From the NCBI GenBank assembly GCA_935421135.1, contig OW285195.1, forward strand, positions 12,616,391-12,680,390: DNA of 64,000 nt. Direction: 5' to 3'. The position numbers were made by a program, and so were the translations under genes. The stretch comes from Bugulina stolonifera. Taxonomy: Eukaryota; Bryozoa; Gymnolaemata; Cheilostomatida; Bugulidae. Shown piece by piece: positions 18,072 through 28,965 of the stretch (within the stretch, counting starts at the first letter, position 1; each line of letters begins with the position of its first letter). Below the pieces are notes generated by a model. It made no database searches. It saw nothing but the letters and a program-made list of their open reading frames with translations, and was not told the DNA's origin.

Positions 18072-18485
18072 CCTATTCTTGGTCACGTACGATTTATTAA
18101 AAACCTTAAAGGCAGAGATTGTTCGATCTCTGACAGTAAAAAACAGCTAAATCTTGTTTCATTGAACAAGATTAGGCAGACTCGAAGAATATCTCTTTTC
18201 CACACCATCTTGGAGCATGAATCTCTATTTTCAAATCTTCTATCTACACTTGATCTAATGAAAGGAACGCATGATTTTAACACCAGACATGCTAATGTTT
18301 TCAATTCTGTTGCCTGTCACACTAACAAATTTCTGCACAGCTTTCTGATCAGAACTGCTCGTGAGCTCCGCACTGGTGAGATCATAGCGGACTAATAAAA
18401 AAAAGACCTACAACTCTGATAGTTCTTCTTTTCCCCTACCCTGGGGTCTAGGAGCTTAACCAAGACAAGACAAGACAAGACAAGA
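18072..18485 (+). mobile_element. 3' fragment of a second LINE family with an (ACAAG)n tail
   Basis: An open frame to TAA at 18393-18395 encodes about 107 residues equal to the last part of LINE ORF2: RFIKNLKGR, QLNLVSLNKIRQTRRISLFH, FNTRHANVF and FLIRTARELRTGEI. These align in order with the C-terminus of the neighbouring minus-strand ORF2 but are much diverged, so it is another family. About 65 bases after the stop it ends in tandem ACAAG units (18463-18485), the kind of short-repeat tail that CR1-like elements use in place of poly(A). Confidence 0.75.
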
Positions 18486-18690
18486 TCTCTAGCTCAAGAC
18501 TCTCCATTACTCTTTCCCCCCGAAACTGGCCCAAATGTTTTCCCTACACAAGTGAGGCGCTACTTATCAACCAAATAATTATTGACCAGTCTCACGAGTA
18601 TCACATAAAAAACTTTTACACCACTTAAGCTTCATATTGATATTAGATAGGATAATAGACAATACGGTCTTTACAGTATTTAAGTCAGCA
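18486..18690 (+). pseudogene. Right piece of the interrupted plus-strand LINE relic
   Basis: Continues the relic broken at 15041. It is nearly identical in inverted orientation to 13998-14178, including the same internal stop (CACAAGTGAGGCGC), so both copies descend from one already dead sequence. Matching ends just before 18673. Confidence 0.7.
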
Positions 18691-18784
18691 AAGTGGAAAT
18701 TTATAACTACGGGACTATCTAATTGCATTCATAGTCATACTAATTCGTATTCAAAATTCAATAGATAAAAATAATAATAATAAT

Positions 18785-20604
18785 ACCTGACATAATACCT
18801 GATTTAAAATACAACAATAGGACCTATTCTGATCCTGCAGCCAAAGCAGACTGTCTAAACAACTTTTTTGAATCAGCATTTACCAAAGATGACAATTCAC
18901 CATGTTCACCGATAAAAGTACCACAGGTATGTGGGGATGATAGAGACAGGTTGGTAGTAGAGCCACAAAATGTTCTGGACTTGCTCACAGCAATTGATCC
19001 TAAAAAGACATCAGGGCCCGATAACATTACTGGTAAGATGCTGAAGACTTTTTCTTCTATAATAGCGTACTCACTTACAAACATTTTTAATTTTTCCTTA
19101 GCCTCATCAACTATACCCAAGATATGGAAAATGGCACAAATAAAACCAATTTTTAAAACGGGTGATAAACAATTACCGACAAACTATCGCCCGATTTCCC
19201 TGACATGCATCACTTGTAAACTCCTCGAACGTCTTATATCTTCTTTCATGCATGTAACTCTAAAAGAGCATAATTTTTTCAATAAGGGCCAACATGGCTT
19301 TCTCTCCGGCAGATCCTGTGAGACTCAACTGGCCTATACTACTGGTCATATTGCATCACTGGTGGATAATGGCTCTGTAGTTGACACTATTATCCTTGAT
19401 TTTTCTAAGGCATTCGACAAGGTCAACCATCGTAAATTACTCTCCAAGATAAGAAAGATAGGTATCTTTGATAATATAATAGTTTTGTGGCTTGCTAGTT
19501 TTTTACAGGATAGGAAGCAGTTTGTTATGATTGATGAGCACAAGTCTCAGGCGAACAATGTGGTTTCGGGTGTCCCCCAGGGCTCCGTCCTAGGTCCTCT
19601 TCTTTTTCTAATATATGTTAACGATTTGCCAACAACAATTAGATCACATTGTCGCCTTTTTGCTGACGATGTTCTTCTCTATAATACTTCAAACAATACT
19701 CATTTGCTTCAAACAGATCTAACCAGCTTAGAAAGATGGTCCCATCAATGGCAAATGGTGTTTAATGTAAATAAGTGTTTTTATTTACAAATAGGAAAGC
19801 AAGATAATCAATCAAAATATGTTTTAGAAGGCCAAACATTATCCAAAGTAATTTCACACACTTATCTTGGACTTCAACTACAACACAATCTTAAATGGAA
19901 CTTGCACATAGAGAACATTGCAGCTAAGGCTACTCAAAGGTTAGCAATGCTAAGACGAGTATTAAGGCATGCTGACACTCCAACACGGCGAATTGCATAT
20001 TTTTCCTTGGTAAGACCCGTCTTAGAATATGCCTCCTCTGTCTGGGATCCATACCTAAAAAGAGAAATAAAACTCCTAGAAAAAATTCAGAATAGTGCCA
20101 TTCGTTTTATTTTTAAAATCAGAGGAAGGGTGAGTTTTAGTCACATAAGGGAACAAACACTTTTATCATCCCTCAAGGAACGAAGAAAGGGTGCCAGAAT
20201 GAATCTTTTTTTCAAGTGCCTCTCGGAAGGGATTGAGCCTCCCTTTGATCATAATTATCAAAGCGGGCATAACACCAGGCAACATCCCAATACTTTTGTG
20301 CCATACATTCGCTCAAAATCTTTTTATTATTCATTCTGGCCGAAAACTATCCGTGATGTGAGAGGAGATTAAATTAAAGAGCTGACAACAGTGTTAAGCA
20401 GATAGGTGTATAGATTGAAAAAATAAAAAAAAATATATATATATATACACATTCATGCATAAATAAAAACAAAAAAGCAAAACAAACATTACCTAAGCAC
20501 AGTATTATCGTGTTCCACACTTTTACCTCATTCGAGGGTCTCAGTGGAAAATTATTAAAAAAAAAAAAAATAAAAAAAAAAAAAATAATAATATAAATAA
20601 AATA
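18785..20604 (+). mobile_element. 5'-truncated LINE with poly(A) tail
   Basis: Starts abruptly after an ATAATAATA run, carries the reverse-transcriptase half of ORF2, and ends after about 180 bases of 3' UTR in A-rich runs at 20556-20590. The A tail differs from the ACAAG tail of the element to its left, marking a separate family. 5' truncation is the usual outcome of LINE insertion. Confidence 0.85.
18795..20372 (+). pseudogene. LINE ORF2 C-terminal part: reverse transcriptase
   Basis: Open for 525 codons without a stop, from IPDLKYNNRTYSDP, through KADCLNNFFESAFT, NYRPISLTCITCKLLERL, QHGFLSGRSCETQL, DFSKAFDKVNH, GVPQGSVLGPLLFLIY, the catalytic FADDVLLY and TYLGLQLQHNLKW, to a C-terminal region with FWPKTI. 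The endonuclease half is missing, so it cannot be autonomous. The first ATG is at 18951, but the homologous frame begins at the truncation point. An intact frame with a long A tail suggests it is young. Confidence 0.85.
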
Positions 20605-21034
20605 TGCATATTAAATTATGCAAATTTTATTTATTTTATGTGAGTGAGATGTTTTTAGTTTTTATTGTGGAAGCACATTGATTTGTTTAGACCAATGAGA
20701 AACCGACTCTTCATTCATTGATATAGACCGAGGTATTATACGTTGTAAGTAAAATTTATGTCTTATTTTTTGTACTAGTTTACCCACCAGTCAACAGGCA
20801 ATAAGATGGTCTACAAAAATAATACGCATTGATCTCTGTGAGAGATAAACTCAGTTTATTCAGCTTTCGGTTGAAGAAGAGGATTACGTTCACGTGATCA
20901 GGAAATGCAATAATAACAGCTGCGAAATAATTGCTATAAATTGATAGACCAAAGAACATTTGAACCACTTGGTGCCATTAGACTAGACCTTATTTGATAC
21001 GCTAACATTTTGCTTGGACCCATTTGACTTACAA
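20605..21034. other. Upstream region of the stefin gene
   Basis: No gene seen. It contains the presumed promoter of the plus-strand stefin gene. It is AT-rich with no distinct motif. Confidence 0.5.
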
Positions 21035-24000
21035 ATGTACTGCTTTCTGTTAACACTCACTACCTTAATCGTTGCTTCCGTATTGGTGATGGAAGGACAA
21101 GGACAGATGACTGGAGGCATCTCCTCCTCAAAACCTGCTGATCCAGAAGTAGTGGAGATGGCTGAAAAGGCAAGTGTTATAACTTATGTAAATAATAATA
21201 ATGTGAGTAGTGTTTATATAACATACTGAATCTATAGTCATAGCCTTATTCATATTCTCAACATTATTTTATAGTCCTACATAGGTTGGGTTGAGTTAAT
21301 CTAAATCATAACTCTTTATTTTAATATAAATATAAAATAATATTAAATAATAAAATATTAAATTATTTCTGTTTATTTTCTATGTGTTGTATCTTTTATT
21401 TTAATTCTTAATTGAATTAAAATTGAAATTTATTTGTCACACCAACATATCAGCTAATGATTATGATAATAGATGATCGTGTTTGTTTTGACTTTCTGAT
21501 GACATGGTGTTTTGCGGTGCAATAAAAAGTAATGCTATGCTTGTAATAACGTTACATTTGATTGAATTAATTAAGCCCTATGTTTGTTAGTTAGTCTTCT
21601 AATCTTTTGTATGGTTATCTTTAATGTGAATGTTGATCTAATCAAGGAGTAAGAAGAGAAGGAGGCTCGTCCAAGAGGATTTTGTGTTCGATGTGCTCCT
21701 CGGTTTAAAAAGATTATCACATGAGTCGCTGGCATTAAGCGAGTAGACAACTTCGTTGAATCGTGATGCGATTCCTCATTGCTAAACGGCAATGTACATG
21801 TGCACATTTTGGCGCTTATGACGTCACAGTTATAGCATTCAATGAAAATCATTTCTCTGCAGAGATAAACATAATCGTTCATTGAGATAGCCAATAATTT
21901 GAGCACTGTTTTCATTTAGTTTGGGCACCTTGTAGGGCCCACAAACTAGCCTAAGCACTGAACTGGTATCTGAACTATATGCCATGAAACAGACTAAGTA
22001 TATGGAGTCCTGATGTACGAGAAACGTGTTGCACAAATTGACTCATTTCAACCGCGATTTAAGTGTTTGTACGTTTTATTTATTATGAAGGAGCAAAGTT
22101 TAAATTTGGAATTCAAGCTCACTCACTGTAGCAAACTTAAATCTATTAGTGTTATTTTTGCTTATTTTGTTGATCATGTTGGTATTTGCAAAAAGTGTCA
22201 TTTTATATCGAGATATGCAATTTTCTTCAAATATGGCGATTTTACTCGGCTATATCTTTCGTATCCCAGTGACATAAGTATTGTGTTTATAGTCAATGTG
22301 TTCACCAGGCTATTACCAATTAGTGACATTGATTATATTTTAATTTTAGTTAATATGTGAATTATACTTTTTTAAAAATATTCATCATCTTTTCTTCAGA
22401 CTTTACCAAGTACCCGAGGCGCACATCGAACACCGGAAGCCCATTGTAACATATACAGGTTTTCGTGGACGAGCCTCCTTCTCTTCTTACTCCTTGATCT
22501 AATCTATAAGTTCACTTGTCTCAATAAGTTGATCCTGATGCTTTTCCATGTTTTAGGGCGCAAGTCTAAGGCAAGGGCAAGGAAGGCATAACTCCTAATG
22601 AATAGACTTACTGCATTAGGCAAATAATGGCTGTGCTGTGCCTACAGTTGAGCAGGTTCAGTAAATCACTGGCACAGTCGTCTTAATCATTAGAAGTTAT
22701 GCCCTCGCTGGCGTTAGCATTTCAGCCTAGCTGACTCGCTGTGAAAATTGAATTGTTTTAAACACTAGTCATGGTAAACGTAAACTTTTAATGTATTGAG
22801 TTCTATTCATTCATGGATGGCAGGTTTACTTATAGTAAAAAGCTTACCAAGTTCTAATGCGAGACCTTTTCTAGTCACAGCTCTGCCCCCTCCCCAAGTT
22901 CTCCCAATTTTATGGGCTCTGCAAATTATGAGGTTCATATGTCATGTGTAAAGCCTAGCAGAATTCTAGCTGCACCAATCACCGGATTTTTTTATTACAG
23001 AGTAGAGGAAATAGAAGTTATTTTTAGTGTTTCAGTATATTTTAATAAGAAATACCAGTAAATCATTCCAAGATCAAGGTATTGGTCAGCATAGTGTATA
23101 ATATCAGTACATGTACAGTATATGTAATGCTTGGGTTTATAGCAGTGGACCATTCATACTACATGTATTTGAATAATACCAGTCACTTACAAGCTCAAGC
23201 GACTAGCTATTGCATGTCAACATGCTTGTAAACACTTTCATTTGAAGAGTTGACTATGCTACTATCTAATGTTATTGACCAGCTTGCCACCTACTTAGCC
23301 ATTATCAGCAATCTGCTCTCCACAATAATGAGTTTGTGATGATTGACCAATGGCTATTCAACTGCCCAGTCATTATTAGTCATTATTGTTTGCTGACCAA
23401 TGGGTGACCAGTTCATGAATAGTTTAAACCCTGAAAACTTGTTATCTGTTTATATAAAGTATAGCTGAGTAATGCAGAGTCAAGTCTAGTTCAAGTCTCT
23501 GTGGTTGGAGTTGTCTCCCCGTATTAGTAGGCAACTAAAAATACATTTACTCATATATTTAGTCTTTCCCTCATGCAAGAAATTTGAAATCAAGATAGTC
23601 GGAATTATAAGGAAAATGACCAAACCCGTATTTGTTGTAAAAAGTTGTTAGCAAAACGTGTAGGTATGCTAGTAGATAAATTGATAGTACTCTGATGTGG
23701 ATGTAACTTGAGCCAGCAGTTTTACTTCAGTAAGAACTAGAGAAGACAGCTTCTCCTGTTTTGACGTTAATAGTGCTTTTTGTTTTGATATTTCAGCTTA
23801 AAGAGAACTTTGAGAAACAGGCTAATGCAAAGTTTGAGGAATTTGTAGCGGTTAGCTACAGTAGTCAAGTAGTTGCTGGTACCAACTACTTTATAAAGGT
23901 AAATATGGATATTTAAATTTTGAACTGTACTTAGCCTGTGTATAGTTTCTTAGACTGGGGCCAGTAGTGTTTGATGCTATGATTGGGTTCACCCCCCCCC

Positions 24001-24274
24001 CCCCCATCTACAGCCAAGGATAGTAACCACATGCTAAGGCTATATTTAACATAATGTGAGCTTTGAACATGATGACTAGACTATCTAAGTAGCCTAAAAG
24101 AAAGCTCACCATGTTATAAACTGATGATTGTATTGTATTGTACAGGTCCGTGTAGCCCCTGGTCAATATGTTCATGTGAGAGTATTCAAACCCTTGCCCT
24201 ACACTGAGAAACCAGCAGAAGCTAAGGCTATCCAGACTGGTAAGACTGAGGATGATCCCATCAACTACTTCTAA
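21035..24274 (+). CDS. Stefin / cystatin B-like cysteine protease inhibitor
   Basis: Inhibits papain-type proteases such as cathepsins. Exons: 21035-21169, 23797-23898, 24146-24274 (stop TAA), total 366 bases, 121 aa. The inhibitory first loop is SQVVAGTNYFIKV (QVVAG core), and the second part reads VHVRVFKPLPY, with PINYF at the C-terminus as in stefins. An N-terminal Gly pair (MTGG) fits the family. No cysteine-bridge region of type 2 cystatins is present. Starting at the third in-frame ATG would give 97 residues, the usual stefin size. Starting at 21035 adds a hydrophobic stretch (YCFLLTLTTLIVASVLVM) that looks like a signal peptide, unusual for type 1 cystatins. The middle ATG has the best Kozak context. 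Intron 1 uses a GC donor (AAG|GCAAGT). Intron 1 also houses a TIR element. Confidence 0.9.
21634..22507. mobile_element. Non-coding TIR (MITE-like) element in stefin intron 1
   Basis: Inverted arms share ATCAAGGAGTAAGAAGAGAA and then GGAGGCTCGTCCA, and further in GTTCGATGTGC-CCTCGG. The left arm occupies about 21634-21705 and the right arm about 22405-22507. The interior has no transposase. It may be moved by an element elsewhere. Confidence 0.7.
22580..22730. repeat. Short fold-back element in stefin intron 1
   Basis: GGCATAACTCCTAATGA on the left is matched by TCATTAGAAGTTATGCC on the right, about 95 bases apart, giving a stem-loop of roughly 140 bases. No coding capacity. Confidence 0.5.
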
Positions 24275-24879
24275 AGCAGTTTTCTAACTTCTGCAATGTG
24301 ATCACAGGCATTGCATTATATTATGTAATCACTTATTTTAACTTATCCTATTGTATTCAAGTTAATTTTTGTGCATTTTGTTGGAAATTATACTTGTTCT
24401 TATCTTATATTATATTATATCTTATTTTATATTATAAATAATAATATTATATTTTGTGCTGAGTTCTTGTTCTTGGTCTGATGGTACTGTTTTTAGTAGT
24501 AGTTTAGTTTTTGTCATCATATATGTACTGCACATAGTCCTGAAAGGGTGCTAGACTATTATCTTATTTATTCCAATATTTGATCATCATTATTTCACAT
24601 TGTAGGGTCAGGGTTTCAACATTCCATACCGAGAGAGCATCTCATTCTATTTCAAATGTAGCTAATTGATTTCCTTCATTTCCTTTTTCTGGAAGTTGTT
24701 TTCCCATCATCTCTGACCTCACAGTTTGTTAATTACAATATTGTCAATCTCTAGTAATATGTAAATCTCAGGTCAAAATGTTGAGACCCTGCTCTTCATA
24801 GCCTAATATGACAATATTTTAACTATGAAGCTGCTATTCGAAGTAAATGATACTATATGTTATTCTACTTCTCTGTATT

Positions 24880-24885
24880 AATAAA
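24880..24885 (+). terminator. Poly(A) signal of the stefin gene
   Basis: AATAAA about 600 bases after the stop codon, in an AT-rich 3' UTR. No earlier canonical signal was noticed. Confidence 0.5.
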
Positions 24886-24965
24886 ATGTAAGTGATGAAA
24901 GTCCTTGTAGCTGTTGTACTCAAGTCAACCATACTTTGTATAAGCTCCATTCTCACTACAGAACA

Positions 24966-25129
24966 ATTAGGTGCAGTAGTGGAGAAATTTAGATAGCCTT
25001 AGTTCTTTGGTTGGGGTTTGGGGTAAGGGCGGTCAACCAGCAAAATATAGAGAAGATAACTTCTCCTGCTTCAGTTTTGGCGAAGAGCAAAGGCTATCTC
25101 AAATTTCTCTACTTCTGCACCTAACTCCT
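24966..25129. repeat. Small MITE-like inverted repeat
   Basis: Arms TTAGGTGCAGTAGTGGAGAA at the left and TTCTCTACTTCTGCACCTAA at the right, each extended by ATTT(G)AGATAGCC inwards, enclose about 95 bases. No coding capacity. Confidence 0.65.
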
Positions 25130-26055
25130 ACAGAAGCATTGCCAACTGGCCAACAATATAAAAGAAAGAAGACAAACAAATAGCACTTTTGTGTGATCAC
25201 AGTAGCACAGTCCAACAAAGTGTATGTGGAAGTTACATTAGTAGATATAAATATATAAACGTGAACATTGTATGTATCTACTTGTATGTCAAACTGTGTC
25301 AAGACTGGTCAACTACTCAAGTCTCGCCCTTCATTTGGATTGTGACAAAATCAACCTTCTATGCAAGTCACAGGCGAGACAAGTCTTGTGTCAGTACTGA
25401 CACAGTTGGGAGTTGATTCCACGTTTCCGGTATACTCCAATGTCACAATCTGTGCACATACTGTAGATTTAGGAGGGATACTCCAGATTTTGAAACCCTA
25501 CTCTCACTTTGGTAAACCCCCCCCCCATTACCTCCAGGCTTCCACTAAAAATATAGCTTCCAACATAAAAGCTAGCCACTCCAATAGATATAATCCCAAA
25601 GCAATGATGTTTCATAAATCATAACCCAAGTTAGTAAAGAGGTAATTCAGAACACTGCATATGGTGCAGGTGGGATATTTCTGTGACTCAAATCATGATG
25701 CTAGAAAGCAAGCATGAGGCAGCCATTCAATCTGCTGAGATCAGGGATAGTGATAGGTTGCAAGCCAGTGTTATATTATTTTAGTACTGAATAATTATGG
25801 ATGTTTTCACTTTGCACAACAAATAAAACAATATATTTACATCAACCTGATCTGCTGCATGGGCAGCCCTTCCACTTTCTCCAATCCTACCTCTTTGGAG
25901 CAGCACTAACTTGGCAAGTATGCTACAATCTGGTGCAAATGAGATGTTCCGCGGCTCATGGAAGGGGGGGGGGAGGTGAATGACCACGATGTTAGAAAGT
26001 ACAGTTTATGTCTCTTCAGCGTGAGGCAGCTGCTCAATCTACTTAAACCAGCTAT

Positions 26056-26225
26056 TGTCCTGTATCATACTGTGTCATACTATGTCATATACTGTGTCAC
26101 ACTATGTCATACTATGTCATGTACTGTGTCACACTGTGCCATATGCTGTGTCATACTGCGTCATATACTGTGCCATATACTGTGTCATACTGGGTCATAT
26201 ACTGTGTCATACTGGGTCATATTAT
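26056..26225. repeat. Tandem TGTCATACTG-type minisatellite
   Basis: Imperfect units of roughly 8-15 bases built on TGTCATACTG / TGTCATATAC repeated across 170 bases. All three plus-strand frames stay open through it only because the unit lacks stops; the apparent proteins are simple repeats. A shorter related stretch is at 28190-28245. Confidence 0.7.
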
Positions 26226-26529
26226 ATCTTTAGGTCTACAAATCTACCCAACTGTTTCCTGTGCTGCTCCGAGCCTGAGTAGGAGGAAATTGATGATGCA
26301 TCTGAGGTGTCCGAAAAGATGGCCCAGAGGAGGACGTGTGAGATCTGATATGGTCCAGGGGGAGATACCACTTAAATATAGTATATTATATACAAAAATG
26401 TACAATGTTACATACCTGCTAGCTACATGTACATTATATTATACACGTATAATCATAAAATGGAATAGCTATAATATTAGATATTGAAGTAATGTTAACA
26501 TAGAATAATAAAACAAGATGTACTTTGTA

Positions 26530-26665
26530 TAGTTTTTTTTATTATATTCTCAATATTTGATGCTTGTCCAAGCCTCATCACCAGAAAGTATAACAGTCAT
26601 TATTTATCCTCTGGTGATGAGGCTTAGACAAGCATTGAAATATTAAAAATATATTCAAAAAGCTG
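26530..26665. repeat. Hairpin MITE-like element
   Basis: GATGCTTGTCCAAGCCTCAT then CACCAGA is mirrored by TCTGGTGATGAGGCTTAGAC then AAGCATTG, with a loop of about 22 bases. The arms extend outwards through AT-rich sequence (AATATT). Confidence 0.65.
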
Positions 26666-26816
26666 TAAAAAATGCATCTTGTTTCCATTAATATTAGTTA
26701 TAGTGTCCTGTGACATAAAGGTAGAGATATATTTTTGTGGAGATGAAGATTAGACTTAGTCTTCTAGTATAATAGGCATTGCATTATATACATTACTTTT
26801 ATAGCATCTGTGTTCA

Positions 26817-26915
26817 TGGGCACTAACAAGCTTTGAACATAATTAGAAGTTGTCCTCTCTCAATTTATTTTTCTTCTGCTCAAATTGGGAAGAGAAAGAT
26901 GAGGTCCCATGTATG
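26817..26915. repeat. Partial copy of the AGTTGTCCTCT MITE family
   Basis: TGGGCACTAACAAGCTTTGA followed by ATAATTAGAAGTTGTCCTCTC matches the end of the palindromic copy at 50801. The opposite arm is decayed; a GGTCCCATG remains at 26904. Confidence 0.5.
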
Positions 26916-27220
26916 TTATTTTATTTATGGTATTGTACTTATAGCACACTATCGTTATACAATATACTGTGTATGGATTATTCCCAATAGTTACCTCCTG
27001 TGAAACTGTTATGTAAAAAACGTCATAAAATGTTAAAAAATAATATGCAAAAGAAAAATTTTTGATATCTTATGTTACTATTACATAATTCAATTTAATA
27101 TCACAATAAAACTAAACTGCAAAAAGTTATAGCCAGGCACATGTATAGTGGTGATAAAGTATCCATTGTTGTAAATCTAGGGAACTCAGGCTTGGGTATA
27201 AGTATAATTATAGTAAATTA

Positions 27221-28060
27221 AATAAAGCCTTACTAGATATACTAAGGTCCACTAAGTAGAAATTAATATTTGTAAATGGGTGCTGTAAGCTTGAAACACA
27301 GTCTAGGGCCCTCTAGGCTTTATGTAGAAAAGCCTCAACAAATTTTCAAGGAGGCTATGATTTCAAAATATTTATTGGAAAGGGTGGGTGCTCAGTGATG
27401 GTGTGGGCTGGCATTTGGATCACAGTCTACAACTGCCCCAGAAGCATAATTTTGACAATAAAAATACATAACTATGAGAAAATAGTGAAATAGAGCTGTA
27501 GACTAAGTTCTTAATGGAGAAATTAACATTTACTTTTGAAAGCCCCTATAGGGACACAGCAATACAATTTGAAGCTTTTTAAAACACACTCTAAGCTACA
27601 TCTTGAAATTTTCAATAAAGCCTACAACATTTATACTAAGGTCCACAAAATAGAAATTAATAGTATTGTAAATGGGTGCTGTAAGCTTGAAACACAGTCT
27701 AGGGCACTCTAGGCTTTATTTAGAAAAGCCTCAACAAATTTTCAAGGAGGCTATGATTTCAAAATATTTGTTGGAAAGGGGCGGTGCCCAGTGATGGTGT
27801 AGGTTGGCATTTGGATCACAGTCTACAACTGCCCCAGAAGCATAATTTTGACCAAAAAATTACATAACTATGAGAAAATAATGAAATAAAGCTGTAGACT
27901 CAGTTTTCAATGCAAAAATCCAAGTTTAGCTTTGGAGTCCCTCATTATAGGGACACAGCAATAAAATCCGAAAATGTTTGAAACACACTCTAAGCTTTAT
28001 CTATAAATTTTCAAGGAGGCTATGATATCAAAATATTGATTGGAAGGGGGGGGGGGGACC
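27221..28060. repeat. Tandem repeat of a 393-bp unit, about 2.1 copies
   Basis: AATAAAGCCT at 27221 recurs as AATAAAGCCT at 27614, and the two units match closely throughout (for example GGGTGCTGTAAGCTTGAAAC and TTGGATCACAGTCTACAACT in both). A third, partial copy resumes at about 28000 with TTTTCAAGGAGGCTATGAT. No reading frame is conserved, so it looks like a satellite or dimerised element. Confidence 0.85.
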
Positions 28061-28965
28061 AGTGAGCCTGGGTTCTAGTCTGATCAATGATGTTATAAAG
28101 TACTTCAGCATGAGGCAGCTGCTCAATATAATGAGCCCAACTATTATGCTTATAGAAAGATTAATAATATTGTATTGTGCCTTATACTGAATGTGCCATA
28201 CTGGATCATACTAGATATGTAACTGCACCATACTGGGTCATTTGATATCTTTAGGCCTAATGAGATTATGTGACAGGTTGCAGTTAATACTTTTCACGGC
28301 AAGAATTTTTTGTTGCATTTTACACATTTGTTTTAAAAATATTTTGTAAGTCAAGTCATTGTGGCTTGTATTGAAAACCTTGTCAATGTTCCAATCTACA
28401 TGTATACAAAATCATGGCGTGATGTCAAAAAATTGCTACCACACATATTATATTATGCATGTATTTGTCTATTACTCAGTCTTTTTGGAGAAAAACATCA
28501 GGTCTGCATTTATCTTAAGATGGAATTGTCCTCTTTTTAATTCGCTATGGAAAGACAAGGCTAGCTAGGAAAATACTAATGGTGTATATTACAGCATTCT
28601 TATTATCATTCTCCATTGTCAAAACAAAACTACTACAGTAGTATAATAAACAACATTGCTACAAGCATCACTCTCCTTACAAAAGCATAACCGATACTGA
28701 CAACAATATAAAAATAGAAAACAACCAACAAAATTCTCAGGCGCACCAAAACAGTACTACAAAGTACATAGGCTTACCAATACAGTACAAAGTAAAAAGT
28801 ACAAGGAGTCAACAAAAATAAATATATGGAGGTTATAGTTGACTGAATAATTAAAGGAAGAACAGTCACCAAATATCATCACTGTTAATGGTTCTGTAAT
28901 AAAATATAAAACATCTATCAGTGTCATTACATATGCTATTTCTCTAAATAATGTTATTCGGGACG

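Larger units (their letters stand above)
25130..28965. other. Gene-free, repeat-rich region
   Basis: No spliced gene could be built here on either strand. It holds the repeats listed separately, several G or C homopolymer runs (25507, 25965, 28047), and two related interspersed blocks ending in GTGAGGCAGCTGCTCAAT or GCATGAGGCAGCTGCTCAA (about 26017 and 28107), both followed by CATACTG-type repeats. Confidence 0.6.

Noticed and set aside
18824..19120. Minus-strand open frame of 98 codons
   Set aside because: Antisense to the LINE reverse transcriptase frame, which has the family motifs.
22013..22360. 115-codon plus-strand open frame inside stefin intron 1
   Set aside because: It lies inside the TIR element, shows no recognisable domain and has AT-driven composition.
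25958..26487. Cys/His/Ser-rich open frames on the plus strand
   Set aside because: Translations of the TGTCATACTG repeat; no splice or homology support.
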